64,000 bases of DNA, taken from assembly GCF_900128975.1 (NCBI RefSeq), contig NZ_FQVC01000004.1:129423-193422 (forward strand). Direction: 5' to 3'. This DNA comes from Devosia limi DSM 17137. Its GTDB lineage: Bacteria; Pseudomonadota; Alphaproteobacteria; Rhizobiales; Devosiaceae. This document shows positions 47,379-59,997 of this stretch, one piece after another. Numbering within the stretch: position 1 is the stretch's first letter; the number at the start of each line of letters is the position of its first letter. Under the pieces are notes generated by a model. That model was given only the letters and a program-made list of their open reading frames with translations, made no database searches and was not told where the DNA came from. Made by a program: the position numbers and the translations under genes.

Positions 47379-47489
47379 TTAAGCGTCGGTAAAACTCAAG
47401 GGGCAGAACTGTCGCAAAATGCGTTCACGTTAACGAATTGGGTCCAATTGTTAGGGGCCGGTTAACGAATAGAGGGGTAAATCTTTACC
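47379..47489 (+). promoter_or_regulatory. ftsZ upstream control region
   Basis: Several distinct elements lie between the LysE gene and ftsZ. TTAA-N7-TAAA at 47379-47393 is one base from the CtrA box TTAA-N7-TTAA. GTTAACGAAT occurs at 47429-47438 and 47461-47470, 32 bases apart. Two 14-base palindromes are AATTGG-GT-CCAATT (47436-47449) and GGTAAA-TC-TTTACC (47476-47489). CtrA control of ftsZ is known in Caulobacter; the other elements are unassigned. Confidence 0.5.
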
Positions 47490-47513
47490 AACCACGCCAC
47501 TATGAGGCCCATC

Positions 47514-49178
47514 ATGACCATCAACCTCACCATCCCGGATATCCAGGAACTCAAGCCTCGCATCACCGTGTTCGGTGTTGGCGGTGGTGGCGGCAACGCC
47601 GTCAACAATATGATCGAGTCCGGGCTTGATGGCGTGGATTTCGTCGTTGCCAATACCGATGCGCAGGCGCTGGCGCTCAGCAAGGCGCAGCGCATCATCC
47701 AGCTTGGCGTCGGTGTCACCGAAGGCCTTGGCGCCGGATCGCACCCTGAAGTGGGTCGCGCGGCTGCCGAAGAGAGTTGGGACGAGATCAATGATCACCT
47801 CAGCGGTTCGCACATGGTCTTCATCACCTGCGGCATGGGCGGTGGTACGGGTACCGGCGCTGCGCCCGTCGTGGCTCGGGCGGCACGCGAGCAGGGAATC
47901 CTGACTGTTGGTGTGGTCACCAAGCCGTTCAGCTTTGAAGGCAATCGTCGTACGCGCCTCGCCGATGATGGCATCGATGAATTGCATCGCCATGTCGACA
48001 CGCTGATCGTCATTCCGAACCAGAACCTGTTCCGGGTTGCCAACGAGAAGACCACCTTTGCCGACGCTTTCGCGATGGCTGATCAGGTGCTGTTCTCCGG
48101 CGTGGCCTGCATTACCGATCTGATGGTCAAGGAAGGCCTGATCAATCTCGACTTCGCCGACGTGCGCGCCGTGATGCGCGGTATGGGCAAGGCGATGATG
48201 GGTACCGGCGAAGCATCGGGCGAAGATCGTGCCCGCCACGCTGCCGAAGCTGCGATCGCCAACCCGCTGCTCGATGATGTGTCCATGCAGGGCGCTCGCG
48301 GCCTGCTGATCTCCATCACCGGCGGTCCGGACCTGACCCTCTATGAAGTCGACGAAGCGGCTAGCCGCATCCGTGAAGAAGTCGACGCTGATGCCAACAT
48401 CATTCTTGGCGCAACCTACGATCCGAGTCTGACCGGCACTATTCGCGTCTCCGTCGTTGCCACGGGGACCGACGCGACCATGGTGCAGGCGCTGGAGCCG
48501 GCAAAGCCGCATGCCTCGCGCACGCCGCTGTCGGTCAAGCGTCACGTTCCGGTCGAACCGACCCGCAATGCCGTGCCACAGCAGCCAGAAGCCGTCGCGC
48601 TCGAAATCGAGCATCAGGTTGAAGCTGCCGTTGCCGAAGCCTTCGCGTTCGACGCGCCGTCCGCACCTTCCCAGGCTTATGCCCATGAAGACGATGGCGT
48701 GTTTGTCGAGCCCTATATTCCTGAAGCCGACTCGATCCAGGAAACCGAAGACTCAGTGGCGCTCGATGAGCAGCCGGTTCCAAGCGTTTATGTGCCGTCG
48801 CACGCCGCTCGCCCGGATGGTCAGCGCCGCATGCCGCGCACCGAGGAGCTTCCGGTTGTTGCGCGCAGGTCACAGGAAGCGCAGGATCGTCCGACTGATG
48901 AGCCGCGCAATGCCCGGGCCCTGTTCAAACGCCTGGCCTCCAATGTTGGGCTGAATCTGGGTCAGCCTCAGCCGGCCGACAAGGCAGAGGTTCGCTCCGC
49001 AGCTGCCGATGACGCTGCAGCCCGCAGCGCGATTGAAGCAGGCCCGGCAAGGGGTTCTCACGTTCCGCCGGCCGTTGAAGGTGCGCGTGGAAATCTGGAT
49101 GCGCATGGTCGCCAGCCGGCGCCGGCGCCGCAGAAAGAGCACCTGGAAATTCCAGCCTTCCTGCGCAAGCACGGCTGA
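47514..49178 (+). CDS. ftsZ: Cell division protein FtsZ
   Basis: Tubulin-like GTPase of 554 aa that forms the division ring. The GTPase domain (residues about 1-320) has [16 protein letters not shown], the tubulin signature [25 protein letters not shown] and NQNLFRVA. A long variable linker of about 220 residues follows, rich in Ala, Glu, Pro and Val, as usual in alphaproteobacteria, ending in the conserved C-terminal peptide [11 protein letters not shown], which docks FtsA. The ATG at 47514 begins the alphaproteobacterial N-terminus [10 protein letters not shown], with GAGG upstream; an ATG at 47502 is in frame. It is a single gene with its own promoter region and terminator. Confidence 0.98.
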   Translation: MTINLTIPDIQELKPRITVFGVGGGGGNAVNNMIESGLDGVDFVVANTDAQALALSKAQRIIQLGVGVTEGLGAGSHPEVGRAAAEESWDEINDHLSGSHMVFITCGMGGGTGTGAAPVVARAAREQGILTVGVVTKPFSFEGNRRTRLADDGIDELHRHVDTLIVIPNQNLFRVANEKTTFADAFAMADQVLFSGVACITDLMVKEGLINLDFADVRAVMRGMGKAMMGTGEASGEDRARHAAEAAIANPLLDDVSMQGARGLLISITGGPDLTLYEVDEAASRIREEVDADANIILGATYDPSLTGTIRVSVVATGTDATMVQALEPAKPHASRTPLSVKRHVPVEPTRNAVPQQPEAVALEIEHQVEAAVAEAFAFDAPSAPSQAYAHEDDGVFVEPYIPEADSIQETEDSVALDEQPVPSVYVPSHAARPDGQRRMPRTEELPVVARRSQEAQDRPTDEPRNARALFKRLASNVGLNLGQPQPADKAEVRSAAADDAAARSAIEAGPARGSHVPPAVEGARGNLDAHGRQPAPAPQKEHLEIPAFLRKHG

Positions 49179-49203
49179 TCGCGGTTCGCAGTGCGAATAA
49201 AGC

Positions 49204-49240
49204 AATACTCGGTGCGACTTTCGCGCCGAGTATTTTTTTT
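49204..49240 (+). terminator. ftsZ terminator
   Basis: AATACTCGG (49204-49212) pairs with CCGAGTATT (49226-49234), with inner GCG/CGC pairing, followed by a run of eight T (49233-49240). Confidence 0.92.
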
Positions 49241-49292
49241 GTAAACACGTGCCCGGACGTCTATACGCTTCGGGGTCGGAGTTTTTTTACGC

Positions 49293-50249
49293 ATGAATAA
49301 GCTTTCCACGCGCCAGCGGACCCTAGCGGGCGTCCTGACTTTCTCTGGATATGGCGTCCATAGCGGTCAACCCGTTACCCTCACCCTTAGTCCTGCTGCC
49401 GCCGATAGCGGTTTCCTGATCTGCCGGGAATTGGGCGAAGGCCGCAAGACCGAGCCGGTTCCGGTGCATTTCTCGCGCGTGAGCCGCACGACCCTGTGCA
49501 CCACACTCGATCTCGGCGACAGCGTCAGTGTCGCGACCATCGAGCATGTGACCTCGGCTCTGTCGGGCATGGGGGTCGACAATGTTCTGATTACCCTGGA
49601 TGGCGCTGAATGCCCGATTCTGGATGGTAGTGCCCGTCCGTTTGCCGATGCGATTCTGTCGGTTGGTCTGGATATTCAGCCGGCGCAGCGCAAATTTCTC
49701 AAAATCATGCGCGCCGTCACCGTGCGTAACAATGACAGTTTTGCGGCGCTTGAGCCCTATAACGGGCGCGCGCTGGACCTTGAGATCGACTTTGACAGCA
49801 AGGTCATTGGCCGTCAGCGGATGATTTTCGACTGGACCCCGCGCCGTTACTACGACGACGTGTCCAATGCTCGTACCTTCGGCTTTGTGCGCGATGCCAA
49901 GATCCTGCGCCAGGCCGGCTACGCCCTGGGCTCAAGCCTCGATAATTCGATCACCGTACATGAGGATCGCATCCTCAATCCAGGCGGGCTGCGCTATGAG
50001 GACGAATTCGTCCGTCACAAGCTGCTCGACGCGATTGGCGATCTATCGCTCGGTGGCCTGCCCATCTGGGGGCGCTTCCGCTCCTACAAGGGCGGTCATG
50101 CGTTGAATGCGCATGTTCTGGCCGGTCTCTTTTCCAGCGATGCCAACTATGAGATAGTGTCGGCAGAGGATTTGCCGCTGGAGGTTGAGGCCTTTGACGA
50201 TCAGCCTGAAGGGCTGGCAGTCAATGGCTATCTGCGTTCAGTACGATAG
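49293..50249 (+). CDS. lpxC: UDP-3-O-acyl-N-acetylglucosamine deacetylase LpxC
   Basis: Zinc deacetylase of 318 aa that catalyses the committed step of lipid A synthesis. The N-terminal GYGVHSGQPVTLTLSPA, the zinc-histidine motif ATIEHVTSALSGMGVDNV, EFVRHKLLDAIGDLSLGG (zinc His and Asp) and the GGHALNAHVL active-site histidine are all in place. Its presence confirms an LPS-bearing outer membrane. GGAG precedes the ATG. It follows ftsZ after a strong terminator, so it must have its own promoter, but keeps the conserved end-of-dcw position. Confidence 0.98.
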   Translation: MNKLSTRQRTLAGVLTFSGYGVHSGQPVTLTLSPAAADSGFLICRELGEGRKTEPVPVHFSRVSRTTLCTTLDLGDSVSVATIEHVTSALSGMGVDNVLITLDGAECPILDGSARPFADAILSVGLDIQPAQRKFLKIMRAVTVRNNDSFAALEPYNGRALDLEIDFDSKVIGRQRMIFDWTPRRYYDDVSNARTFGFVRDAKILRQAGYALGSSLDNSITVHEDRILNPGGLRYEDEFVRHKLLDAIGDLSLGGLPIWGRFRSYKGGHALNAHVLAGLFSSDANYEIVSAEDLPLEVEAFDDQPEGLAVNGYLRSVR

Positions 50250-50343
50250 ACCGGGGGCGCTGCAGCATGTAGCGCCACAGTTTTGATCCATTTGAAATCT
50301 ACGCCGCATCTCATAGGCGGAATCTAAAAGGACGGGGCAGTTC

Positions 50344-51189
50344 GTGACAGTTGACGCTATTGGTGGTTTCACCAACCGGGCTACCCGGTTCCTCACGGTA
50401 GGCCTCGTGGTTCTCGTTCTCGCCGGTTGCTCGGGTTTTAACCTGTTCGGACCCAGCAAGATCAAGGAAGAGCCGATCATTCCAGCCGAGACGCTGTATC
50501 AGCAGGCGCTCGATAATATGGACACACAGCGTTATCAGACTGCGATCGGGCAGCTCGAAAAGCTCGAGCGCCAGCATCCGCGTTCGCCGCTCGCCGAAAA
50601 GTCCAAGCTGATGCAGGTCTATGCCTATTATCGCATCGGCAAGTTCTCCGAGGCGATTTTGGCTGCGGACCGTTTCATGGCGCTCTATCCGAGCGGCAAG
50701 GACGTGCCCTATGTGCTCTATCTCAAGGGCAATTCGTATTTTGGCCAGATCAAGGACATCACGCGCGACCAGCAATTGTCGCGCGATGCGATCGACGTTT
50801 ATACGCTGCTGATCAACAATTATCCGAAGTCCGAATACGCGGCCGACGCCAAGGAAAAGCTCGTGGTGGCCGTCGACCAGTTGGCTGGCAAGGAAATGTC
50901 GGTAGGCCGCTACTATCTCGGCAATGGCCAGTACACCGCTGCCATCAACCGTTTCCGGACGGTCGTGGAACAGTTCCAGACGTCGACACATATCGAAGAG
51001 GCGCTGTATCGTCTGACCGAAGGCTATCTGCTCCTTGGCCTGACGAACGAAGCCATGACGGCTGCTGCCGTGCTGGGTCACAACTACCCGACCAGCACCT
51101 GGTACAAGTCGGCGTTCGAACTGCTGGGCAAGCAGGGCCTGGCGCCCAATGTCAACAGCGGCAGCTGGATGGCGCCGCTCCGCAGGTAA
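50344..51189 (+). CDS. bamD: Outer membrane assembly lipoprotein BamD
   Basis: A 281-aa lipoprotein of the BAM complex. A signal peptide with the lipobox LAGC (lipidated C29) is followed by TPR-like repeats: ETLYQQALDNMDTQRYQTAIGQLEKLERQHPRSPLAEKSKLMQVYAYYRIGKFSEAI and TLLINNYPKSEYAADAKEKL. Length and repeats match BamD (ComL). It sits in the outer-membrane periplasmic face and is essential in most relatives. The start is a GTG at 50344. A hairpin in the 94-base gap after lpxC (GGCGCT...AGCGCC near 50257) is weak. Confidence 0.96.
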   Translation: MTVDAIGGFTNRATRFLTVGLVVLVLAGCSGFNLFGPSKIKEEPIIPAETLYQQALDNMDTQRYQTAIGQLEKLERQHPRSPLAEKSKLMQVYAYYRIGKFSEAILAADRFMALYPSGKDVPYVLYLKGNSYFGQIKDITRDQQLSRDAIDVYTLLINNYPKSEYAADAKEKLVVAVDQLAGKEMSVGRYYLGNGQYTAAINRFRTVVEQFQTSTHIEEALYRLTEGYLLLGLTNEAMTAAAVLGHNYPTSTWYKSAFELLGKQGLAPNVNSGSWMAPLRR

Positions 51190-51219
51190 ACGCTGAAGTA
51201 TTTTTGTTGCTAGTTTGTT

Positions 51220-51250
51220 CCGGGGCGCTACAATGCGCCCCGGTTCGTTT
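51220..51250 (+). terminator. bamD terminator
   Basis: CCGGGGCGC (51220-51228) pairs with GCGCCCCGG (51235-51243) around TACAAT, followed by TTCGTTT. Confidence 0.7.
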
Positions 51251-51293
51251 GTGGACTGCGTTAGAACTGGCCTTGCCTGCGGCGTCATTCCGG

Positions 51294-51356
51294 CGGAAGC
51301 CGATATTGCCTTCTTGTGCGAAAAGGGGATTCCCGCTTTCGCGGAAATGACGCGGT
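51294..51356. repeat. Degenerate family B repeat
   Basis: The left half starts GTCATTCCGG and the right half ends GGAAATGACGCGGTG. The arms match family B (1977-2073 and 8261-8342) only partly. It lies between bamD and recN. A further half-copy (GTCATTCCCGCG) lies near 53118 between recN and ligA. Confidence 0.55.
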
Positions 51357-51434
51357 GATAGTAGAATGACGTGGCGGTAATAGACTGTCATCGGCTGCAC
51401 GCTGCCAGTGCACGAGCTTGGGAATAGTCCGGGA

Positions 51435-55365
<3,931 letters not shown>

Positions 55366-55390
55366 GCCTGCGGGCCGTGAGGAGGGCTGA

Positions 55391-56677
55391 ATGAAACGAG
55401 GCGTACTGGCCGTCGGGACGCTGTTGACGCTGGCCCTGAGCGGGGCAGCACAGGCTGGCGAAGCCGGAGATCTGCTGCGCGATCACCTCTATGCCGGAAC
55501 ACTGGCCGAAGGGCTCGCCGCGGTCGCTCCTTTGGCCGAAGCGGGCGATGCAGAGGCAAGTTTTGCCGCTGGTTTTCTGACCTTTGCTGGCGCCGCCGAG
55601 GGGCTAGCGCAGGATTTTTACCGCCATGGTGCGACGACACCCGCCATGCCAGCAGCGGTCCTGCTGTTTGGTGGGGGCGCAGACCAGGATGCTAGGCCTG
55701 CCAATCCCAACCCCGAGCGACTGACTTATCAGGGGCTGCGCACTATCTTTGCCGAATTCCTGACCGATCTCGATGCGGCCCGTACGCTGCTGGAAGCGGG
55801 TGGCGAGGGGGGCGATTACGTTGTGCCGCTCGATCCTCTGCAGTTCCGCATGGATATTGATGGCGATGGTGTCGCCTCCGAGGCGGAGAGCCTTGGCAGC
55901 ATGCTGCGGCCGCTGCTCGACATGGTCGACATACCGCTCGAGGCTGAGCCCCTGCCTGGCCACAAGACCAAGGGCCCGCCAGCACAGCTCGATACCACGA
56001 TTGGTTTTGATCGGGCCGACGCGCTCTGGATGGCCGGCTATAGCCAGGTTCTCGCAGCACAGGTCGATTTCGTGCTCGCTCATGACTTCGAGCAGTTCTT
56101 CAATGTCTACCTGCACCGGGTCTTCCCTAAGGCCGGTCTGCCGATGCAGGATTTCGTTGCCGGTGGCACCCAGATTCTGGATGCGGATGGCGATGCCGGT
56201 ATTGCCGATATGATCGCTGGCATTCACCAGCTGGATTTTCCGGTGATCGATTCCGACAGGTTGGCGGGTGTACTGAAGCGGCTGCAGGCGATCACCAGTT
56301 TTTCGCGCCGCAATTGGGGCGCTATTCTGCTGGAAACCGATGACTATCGCGAGCTTGTGCCATCGCCGACACAAACTTCTCTGTTTCCCGAGGCGGCGGT
56401 GACCGAGGAAACAGTCACGGCCTGGATGGAAACGCTTGATAGTGTCGACCGGATCCTGGAAGGGCAATTGCTTATCCCCCATGGGCGGTTCAAGCAGGGC
56501 TTTGATCTCAAAGCCTATTTCGAAACCGCTACTGAAACCGATCTGGTCCTGATCCTGACGGGGTATGGCGCGCTGCCTTTCCTCAAGGATGGACCGATTG
56601 CCGATGCGGAGAGCTTTGCTGCGGCCAATCGCGTCTTTGGTGACAACCTGCTGGGATACGCGTTCTGGTTTAATTGA
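55391..56677 (+). CDS. Exported protein with an EF-hand-like loop, unknown function
   Basis: A 428-aa protein not recognised as a known family. Residues 1-22 form a signal peptide (MKRGVLAVGTLLTLALSGAAQA). Around residues 153-164 the sequence MDIDGDGVASEAE matches a calcium-binding EF-hand loop (D-x-D-x-D-G). Much of the rest is helical, with acidic stretches (ADQDARPANPNPERL, LLETDDYREL). It is probably periplasmic or secreted. GGAGGG precedes the ATG. It follows ligA after 25 bases and may be co-transcribed. The next gene, another small exported protein, is 152 bases downstream. Confidence 0.75.
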   Translation: MKRGVLAVGTLLTLALSGAAQAGEAGDLLRDHLYAGTLAEGLAAVAPLAEAGDAEASFAAGFLTFAGAAEGLAQDFYRHGATTPAMPAAVLLFGGGADQDARPANPNPERLTYQGLRTIFAEFLTDLDAARTLLEAGGEGGDYVVPLDPLQFRMDIDGDGVASEAESLGSMLRPLLDMVDIPLEAEPLPGHKTKGPPAQLDTTIGFDRADALWMAGYSQVLAAQVDFVLAHDFEQFFNVYLHRVFPKAGLPMQDFVAGGTQILDADGDAGIADMIAGIHQLDFPVIDSDRLAGVLKRLQAITSFSRRNWGAILLETDDYRELVPSPTQTSLFPEAAVTEETVTAWMETLDSVDRILEGQLLIPHGRFKQGFDLKAYFETATETDLVLILTGYGALPFLKDGPIADAESFAAANRVFGDNLLGYAFWFN

Positions 56678-56829
56678 GGTGCGGGACGAAATCTGCGGTT
56701 CCGCCTCCGGCATTTGTCGAGGTGGCTGAAATGTCGATGACATTTTTGCGCTTGAGGCATGCGCCCAAAGCGAATTGCTTGCCGAAGACCCGTTGCCAAA
56801 CTGATTTGCTGCCGACTGGAGATTTTGCC

Positions 56830-57291
56830 ATGCGCCTTGCTGCCTTTGCCTCGGGCCTGTTTCTGGCCATGACCGGGCTGGTTTTTGCCCAACCTTATGA
56901 AACGCCCCAGGACCTGCTGGAGGCGTTTTATCAGCCCTATTTCACCGGCGAGTTTGTCGATGACGAGTCGGTTTTCCGCTCGGCGGGTCTGCAGGCTCTC
57001 TATAATGGCGATGCCAGTTCGACGCCGGTGGGGGAAATGGGCGCGTTGAGCTTTGACCCCTATATTGACGGCCAGGATTACGAAATCACTGATCTCGAAA
57101 TCGCTGAAGACGGTATTGCAGGGGCGCTCGCCTCGGTCGAGGTGCGCTTCAAGAACTTCGGTGAACCGCGCACGCTGACCTATGATCTGGTGTTGGAGGA
57201 GGGCGGTTGGAAGATCGACGACGTGACCTCGCTGACCCCGGGCAGCGAATATTCGCTTCGCCAGATCTTCCTCGAAGCCGAAGGCCTGTAA
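56830..57291 (+). CDS. Small exported DUF3828-like protein
   Basis: A 153-aa exported protein. The signal peptide is MRLAAFASGLFLAMTGLVFA (residues 1-20). The rest resembles DUF3828/NTF2-like small alpha-beta domains: ETPQDLLEAFYQPYFTGEF near the start and LTYDLVLEEGGWKIDDVTS near the end, with a strand-rich middle (SVEVRFKNFGEPRT). Function unknown. The ATG at 56830 has TGGAG about 8 bases upstream and begins the signal peptide; an in-frame ATG at 56674 would add 52 residues overlapping the previous gene. Confidence 0.75.
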   Translation: MRLAAFASGLFLAMTGLVFAQPYETPQDLLEAFYQPYFTGEFVDDESVFRSAGLQALYNGDASSTPVGEMGALSFDPYIDGQDYEITDLEIAEDGIAGALASVEVRFKNFGEPRTLTYDLVLEEGGWKIDDVTSLTPGSEYSLRQIFLEAEGL

Positions 57292-57353
57292 CACCGCTGC
57301 CAAAATGTGGTCGGCGGCACTCGGCGCGCTGATTCCTGTCTGGCGGTCTGGGG

Positions 57354-57377
57354 GCGTCCCGGGCCGTCCCGGGACGC
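57354..57377. terminator. Perfect hairpin between convergent genes
   Basis: GCGTCCCGGG (57354-57363) pairs with CCCGGGACGC (57368-57377) around CCGT. It lies between the DUF3828-like gene and the convergent aminopeptidase gene. No T-run on either side. Confidence 0.5.
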
Positions 57378-57399
57378 GACTATGCCGGCATGGGCCGCT

Positions 57400-59223
57400 C
57401 TAGATGGCGGCTGTCGCCTGCTGTAGCCAGGTCTTGACGTCGCCCGCAACGGCGGCCCCGATCTCGGTCCAGACGCGCTGGTGATAGGCATTGAGCCAGT
57501 TGCGTTCGTCCTCGGTCAGCAGCGCCCGGTCGATCAGGCGTGTGTCGATGGGGGCAAGCGTCAGGGTTTCGAATTCGAGGAAGCCCGGCGTGGTGGCGCT
57601 ATCGTGGATGGTGATCAGGTTTTCGATGCGGATGCCGTATTCGCCGGCTTTGTAATAACCCGGCTCGTTGGACAGCACCGAGCCGGCTTCCAGGGGCAGC
57701 GTGTAGCGCGGAGAAATGCCGGTCGGGCCTTCATGCACGCCGAGGAAGGCACCAACACCATGGCCGGTGCCGTGGCTATAGCTGAGGCCAGCCTGCCACA
57801 GGAATTGGCGGGCGAGCACATCGATCTGGGCGCCCGAGGTGCCCTTGGGGAATTTCGCCGTCGAGATAGCGATCATGCCCTTGAGCACGCGGGTAAAGCG
57901 ATCACGCTGCTCGGCGGTCGATGAACCGGTCGACATGGTGCGGGTAATGTCGGTGGTGCCCGAGAGATATTGCGCGCCGCTATCGAGCAGCATGATTTCG
58001 CCGGGCTTGAGTGTGCGATCGGTATTGGTCGTCACACGATAGTGGACAATGGCTCCATTGGGCCCTGCGCCTGCGATGGTGTCAAAGCTGACATCGACGA
58101 TGCTTTCTTCCTCACGGCGGAAGGCTTCGAGAGCCGTGACAATGCCGATTTCGGTCAGCGTGCCTGTGGGGGCATTTTCATCGAACCAGGCGAGGAACTT
58201 GGCCAGAGCGATGCCGTCGAGGCGATGGGCTTCGCGCATTCCAGCCAGTTCGGCGTCATTCTTGCGCGATTTGGGCAGCAGCACCGGATCGCGCTTCTGC
58301 ACCAGCGTCGCGCCAGCGCTTTCCAACGTCGCGGCGATGGCCAACGGGGCAGATGCCGGGTCGATCAGCACGGCCTTGCCATCCTGGCCGAGCGCGGCGA
58401 GCGCTTGGGGCAGGGTGCTGCTCGCTGCAACATTGGCCACGCCTTCGAGGTTGCGCGTGACATCATCGGTGATCTTGGCAGCGTCGAGGAACAGCGTTGG
58501 TTGGCCATCGCGCGGAATGATGGCGAAGCCGAGCACGAAGGGTGTATTGGGCACATCGCGGCCGCGGATATTGAGCAGCCAGCAGATGGACTCGGGCAGC
58601 GTCAGCACCGCGGCATCGGCCTTGTCGGCGACCAGCGATGCCTGCAGATCGGCGATCTTGTCCTGCGCGGTTTTGCCGGCGCGGTTGTGACCGAGAAATT
58701 CGATCTGCGATACCGGCGCGCCGGGGCGGTCGGTCCAGATGGCATCGACCAGATTGGCGCTGGGCACCAGCGTGACGCGGTCACCCAGGCGTTCGGCCAG
58801 GTCGCGGATTTCGCCGGGGGTATGCAGCCAGGGATCAAAGCCGATGGTGCCACCGGCCGGTACGTAATTGACGACCTCGTCGGTAATTGAGCCCTGGCCC
58901 ACTTCGAGCACATTGACCAGGGTGGTATCGGTCTGGGCCGGTGCCTGCAGGGTATAGCGGCTGTCGATGAACAGGCCCGCCTTGTCGCGGCCGACAATGG
59001 CGAGGCCAGCCGAGCCGGTGAAGCCGGTCATATAGGCCAGGCGCGCTTCGCCGGCGGGCACAGATTCGCCGCGATGCGCGTCGGCGCGCGGAATGAGGAA
59101 GGCGTCGAGGCCAGCCCGCGTCAATTCGGCACGCAAGGTGGCGAGGCGCGGGGCAACGTTTTTTGGATCGGCCTTCTCCGAAAAACTCTGGAAAATGGCG
59201 GGTGGGAAGGCTTTGGCGGTCAT
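57400..59223 (-). CDS. Aminopeptidase P family protein (Xaa-Pro aminopeptidase)
   Basis: Metallopeptidase of about 607 aa with the creatinase/prolidase pita-bread fold. It has two N-terminal creatinase-like domains and a catalytic C-terminal domain with all five metal ligands: D in LLDSGAQY, D in TTDITRT, H in GTGHGVGAF, E in NEPGYY and E in IRIENL. The roughly 600-residue form is the long type found in bacteria and eukaryotes. It is cytoplasmic and releases N-terminal residues preceding proline. The ATG at 59223 is preferred; an in-frame ATG at 59262 would add 13 residues. Confidence 0.95.
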   Translation of the reverse strand: MTAKAFPPAIFQSFSEKADPKNVAPRLATLRAELTRAGLDAFLIPRADAHRGESVPAGEARLAYMTGFTGSAGLAIVGRDKAGLFIDSRYTLQAPAQTDTTLVNVLEVGQGSITDEVVNYVPAGGTIGFDPWLHTPGEIRDLAERLGDRVTLVPSANLVDAIWTDRPGAPVSQIEFLGHNRAGKTAQDKIADLQASLVADKADAAVLTLPESICWLLNIRGRDVPNTPFVLGFAIIPRDGQPTLFLDAAKITDDVTRNLEGVANVAASSTLPQALAALGQDGKAVLIDPASAPLAIAATLESAGATLVQKRDPVLLPKSRKNDAELAGMREAHRLDGIALAKFLAWFDENAPTGTLTEIGIVTALEAFRREEESIVDVSFDTIAGAGPNGAIVHYRVTTNTDRTLKPGEIMLLDSGAQYLSGTTDITRTMSTGSSTAEQRDRFTRVLKGMIAISTAKFPKGTSGAQIDVLARQFLWQAGLSYSHGTGHGVGAFLGVHEGPTGISPRYTLPLEAGSVLSNEPGYYKAGEYGIRIENLITIHDSATTPGFLEFETLTLAPIDTRLIDRALLTEDERNWLNAYHQRVWTEIGAAVAGDVKTWLQQATAAI

Positions 59224-59337
59224 GGTCTGAAAAATCCCGGTTCCGGACTGCGTTCCGGTCATGGCTGGCTTGCTGCTCTGGGCCTAGTGATCTGGCCGTA
59301 AAGCCTTATCTTAGCTGCAAGATAATGGAGAACGAAG

Positions 59338-59472
59338 ATGACACAGAGCAAGAATTTCTTCAGCCGAGCCATCGAAGCCATCATGGAAGGCCGTGCCCGC
59401 GAAGCCCAGCGCTATGTCGAACGCTTCGAGCGTGAGCATCCCCGCGCCAAGGACGTGTTTACGAAGCGGTAA
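59338..59472 (+). CDS. Microprotein 1 of a tandem pair
   Basis: A 44-aa basic, helical protein, MTQSKNFFSRAIEAIMEGRA followed by 24 further residues and ending in FTKR. GGAG lies 8 bases before the ATG. It is related to the 43-aa protein 123 bases downstream: both start MT-[QE]-SKN-x-F, have Arg-rich middles with Arg-Glu pairs, and end in an F-T-K-R motif. It carries no cysteine or membrane segment. It weakly recalls the short DUF1127-like family of Rhizobiales but lacks its C-terminal signature. Function unknown. Confidence 0.75.
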   Translation: MTQSKNFFSRAIEAIMEGRAREAQRYVERFEREHPRAKDVFTKR

Positions 59473-59595
59473 GAGGCTCTGCATGGCCAGCATGGCTGGT
59501 GTGAGCTTTCGGGCCTAACCAATTGGTCCGGTAACGTCTAGATAGACTGTGACGATGGCAACAGACCTTCGTCAGAAGGCATGGAGAAGATTAAG

Positions 59596-59727
59596 ATGAC
59601 CGAGAGCAAGAACGATTTCCGCAAGGCTTTGGGGTCCGTCATCGACGCCCGTGGCCGGGAATCGAGCCGCCAGGTCAGCTATCGCATGCAGCACCAGCTG
59701 ATCGGCGCATTTACCAAGCGTCCGTAA
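59596..59727 (+). CDS. Microprotein 2 of a tandem pair
   Basis: A 43-aa basic protein starting MTESKNDFRKALGSVIDARG and ending AFTKRP, paralogous to the 44-aa protein upstream. A GGAGAAGA site precedes its ATG by about 7 bases. The two are on the same strand but spaced widely enough for separate promoters; a terminator follows. Conserved ends and a divergent middle suggest duplication followed by selection to keep the protein, rather than chance ORFs. Confidence 0.75.
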   Translation: MTESKNDFRKALGSVIDARGRESSRQVSYRMQHQLIGAFTKRP

Positions 59728-59759
59728 GGCCGCTGCAGTCTACTGCTGACGATCTGACG

Positions 59760-59792
59760 ATCCCCGGAGCTCGCTTCGGGGATTTTGCTTTT
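59760..59792 (+). terminator. Terminator after the microprotein pair
   Basis: ATCCCCG (59760-59766) pairs with CGGGGAT (59777-59783), with AGC/GCT type pairing in the loop, followed by TTTGCTTTT. It supports real transcription through the small genes. Confidence 0.75.
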
Positions 59793-59874
59793 CTGGGGGT
59801 AGTGGCAGGAAGGGTGCGCTCGCTGCTCGAGGTGCTGACCCAGCTCAATCCGTCGCTACCGACGCCTTGGCACC

Positions 59875-59967
59875 CACCGCGCTGCCCACGGACTTGATCC
59901 GTGGGCCTCTCCCATCACGGCACAAGCGGCCAATGGCCCGCGGATCAAGTCCGCGGGCAGCACAGTG
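59875..59967. repeat. Intergenic palindrome, family C (full copy)
   Basis: 33-base near-complementary arms (59875-59907 and 59935-59967), core GCTGCCCACGGACTTGATCC, around a loop that contains GGCACAAGCGGCCAATG, shared with the copy at 43140-43224. It lies before the convergent prmA gene. Confidence 0.9.
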
Positions 59968-59997
59968 CATGGGACAATTCAGAAAGAGCGAGAGCGC

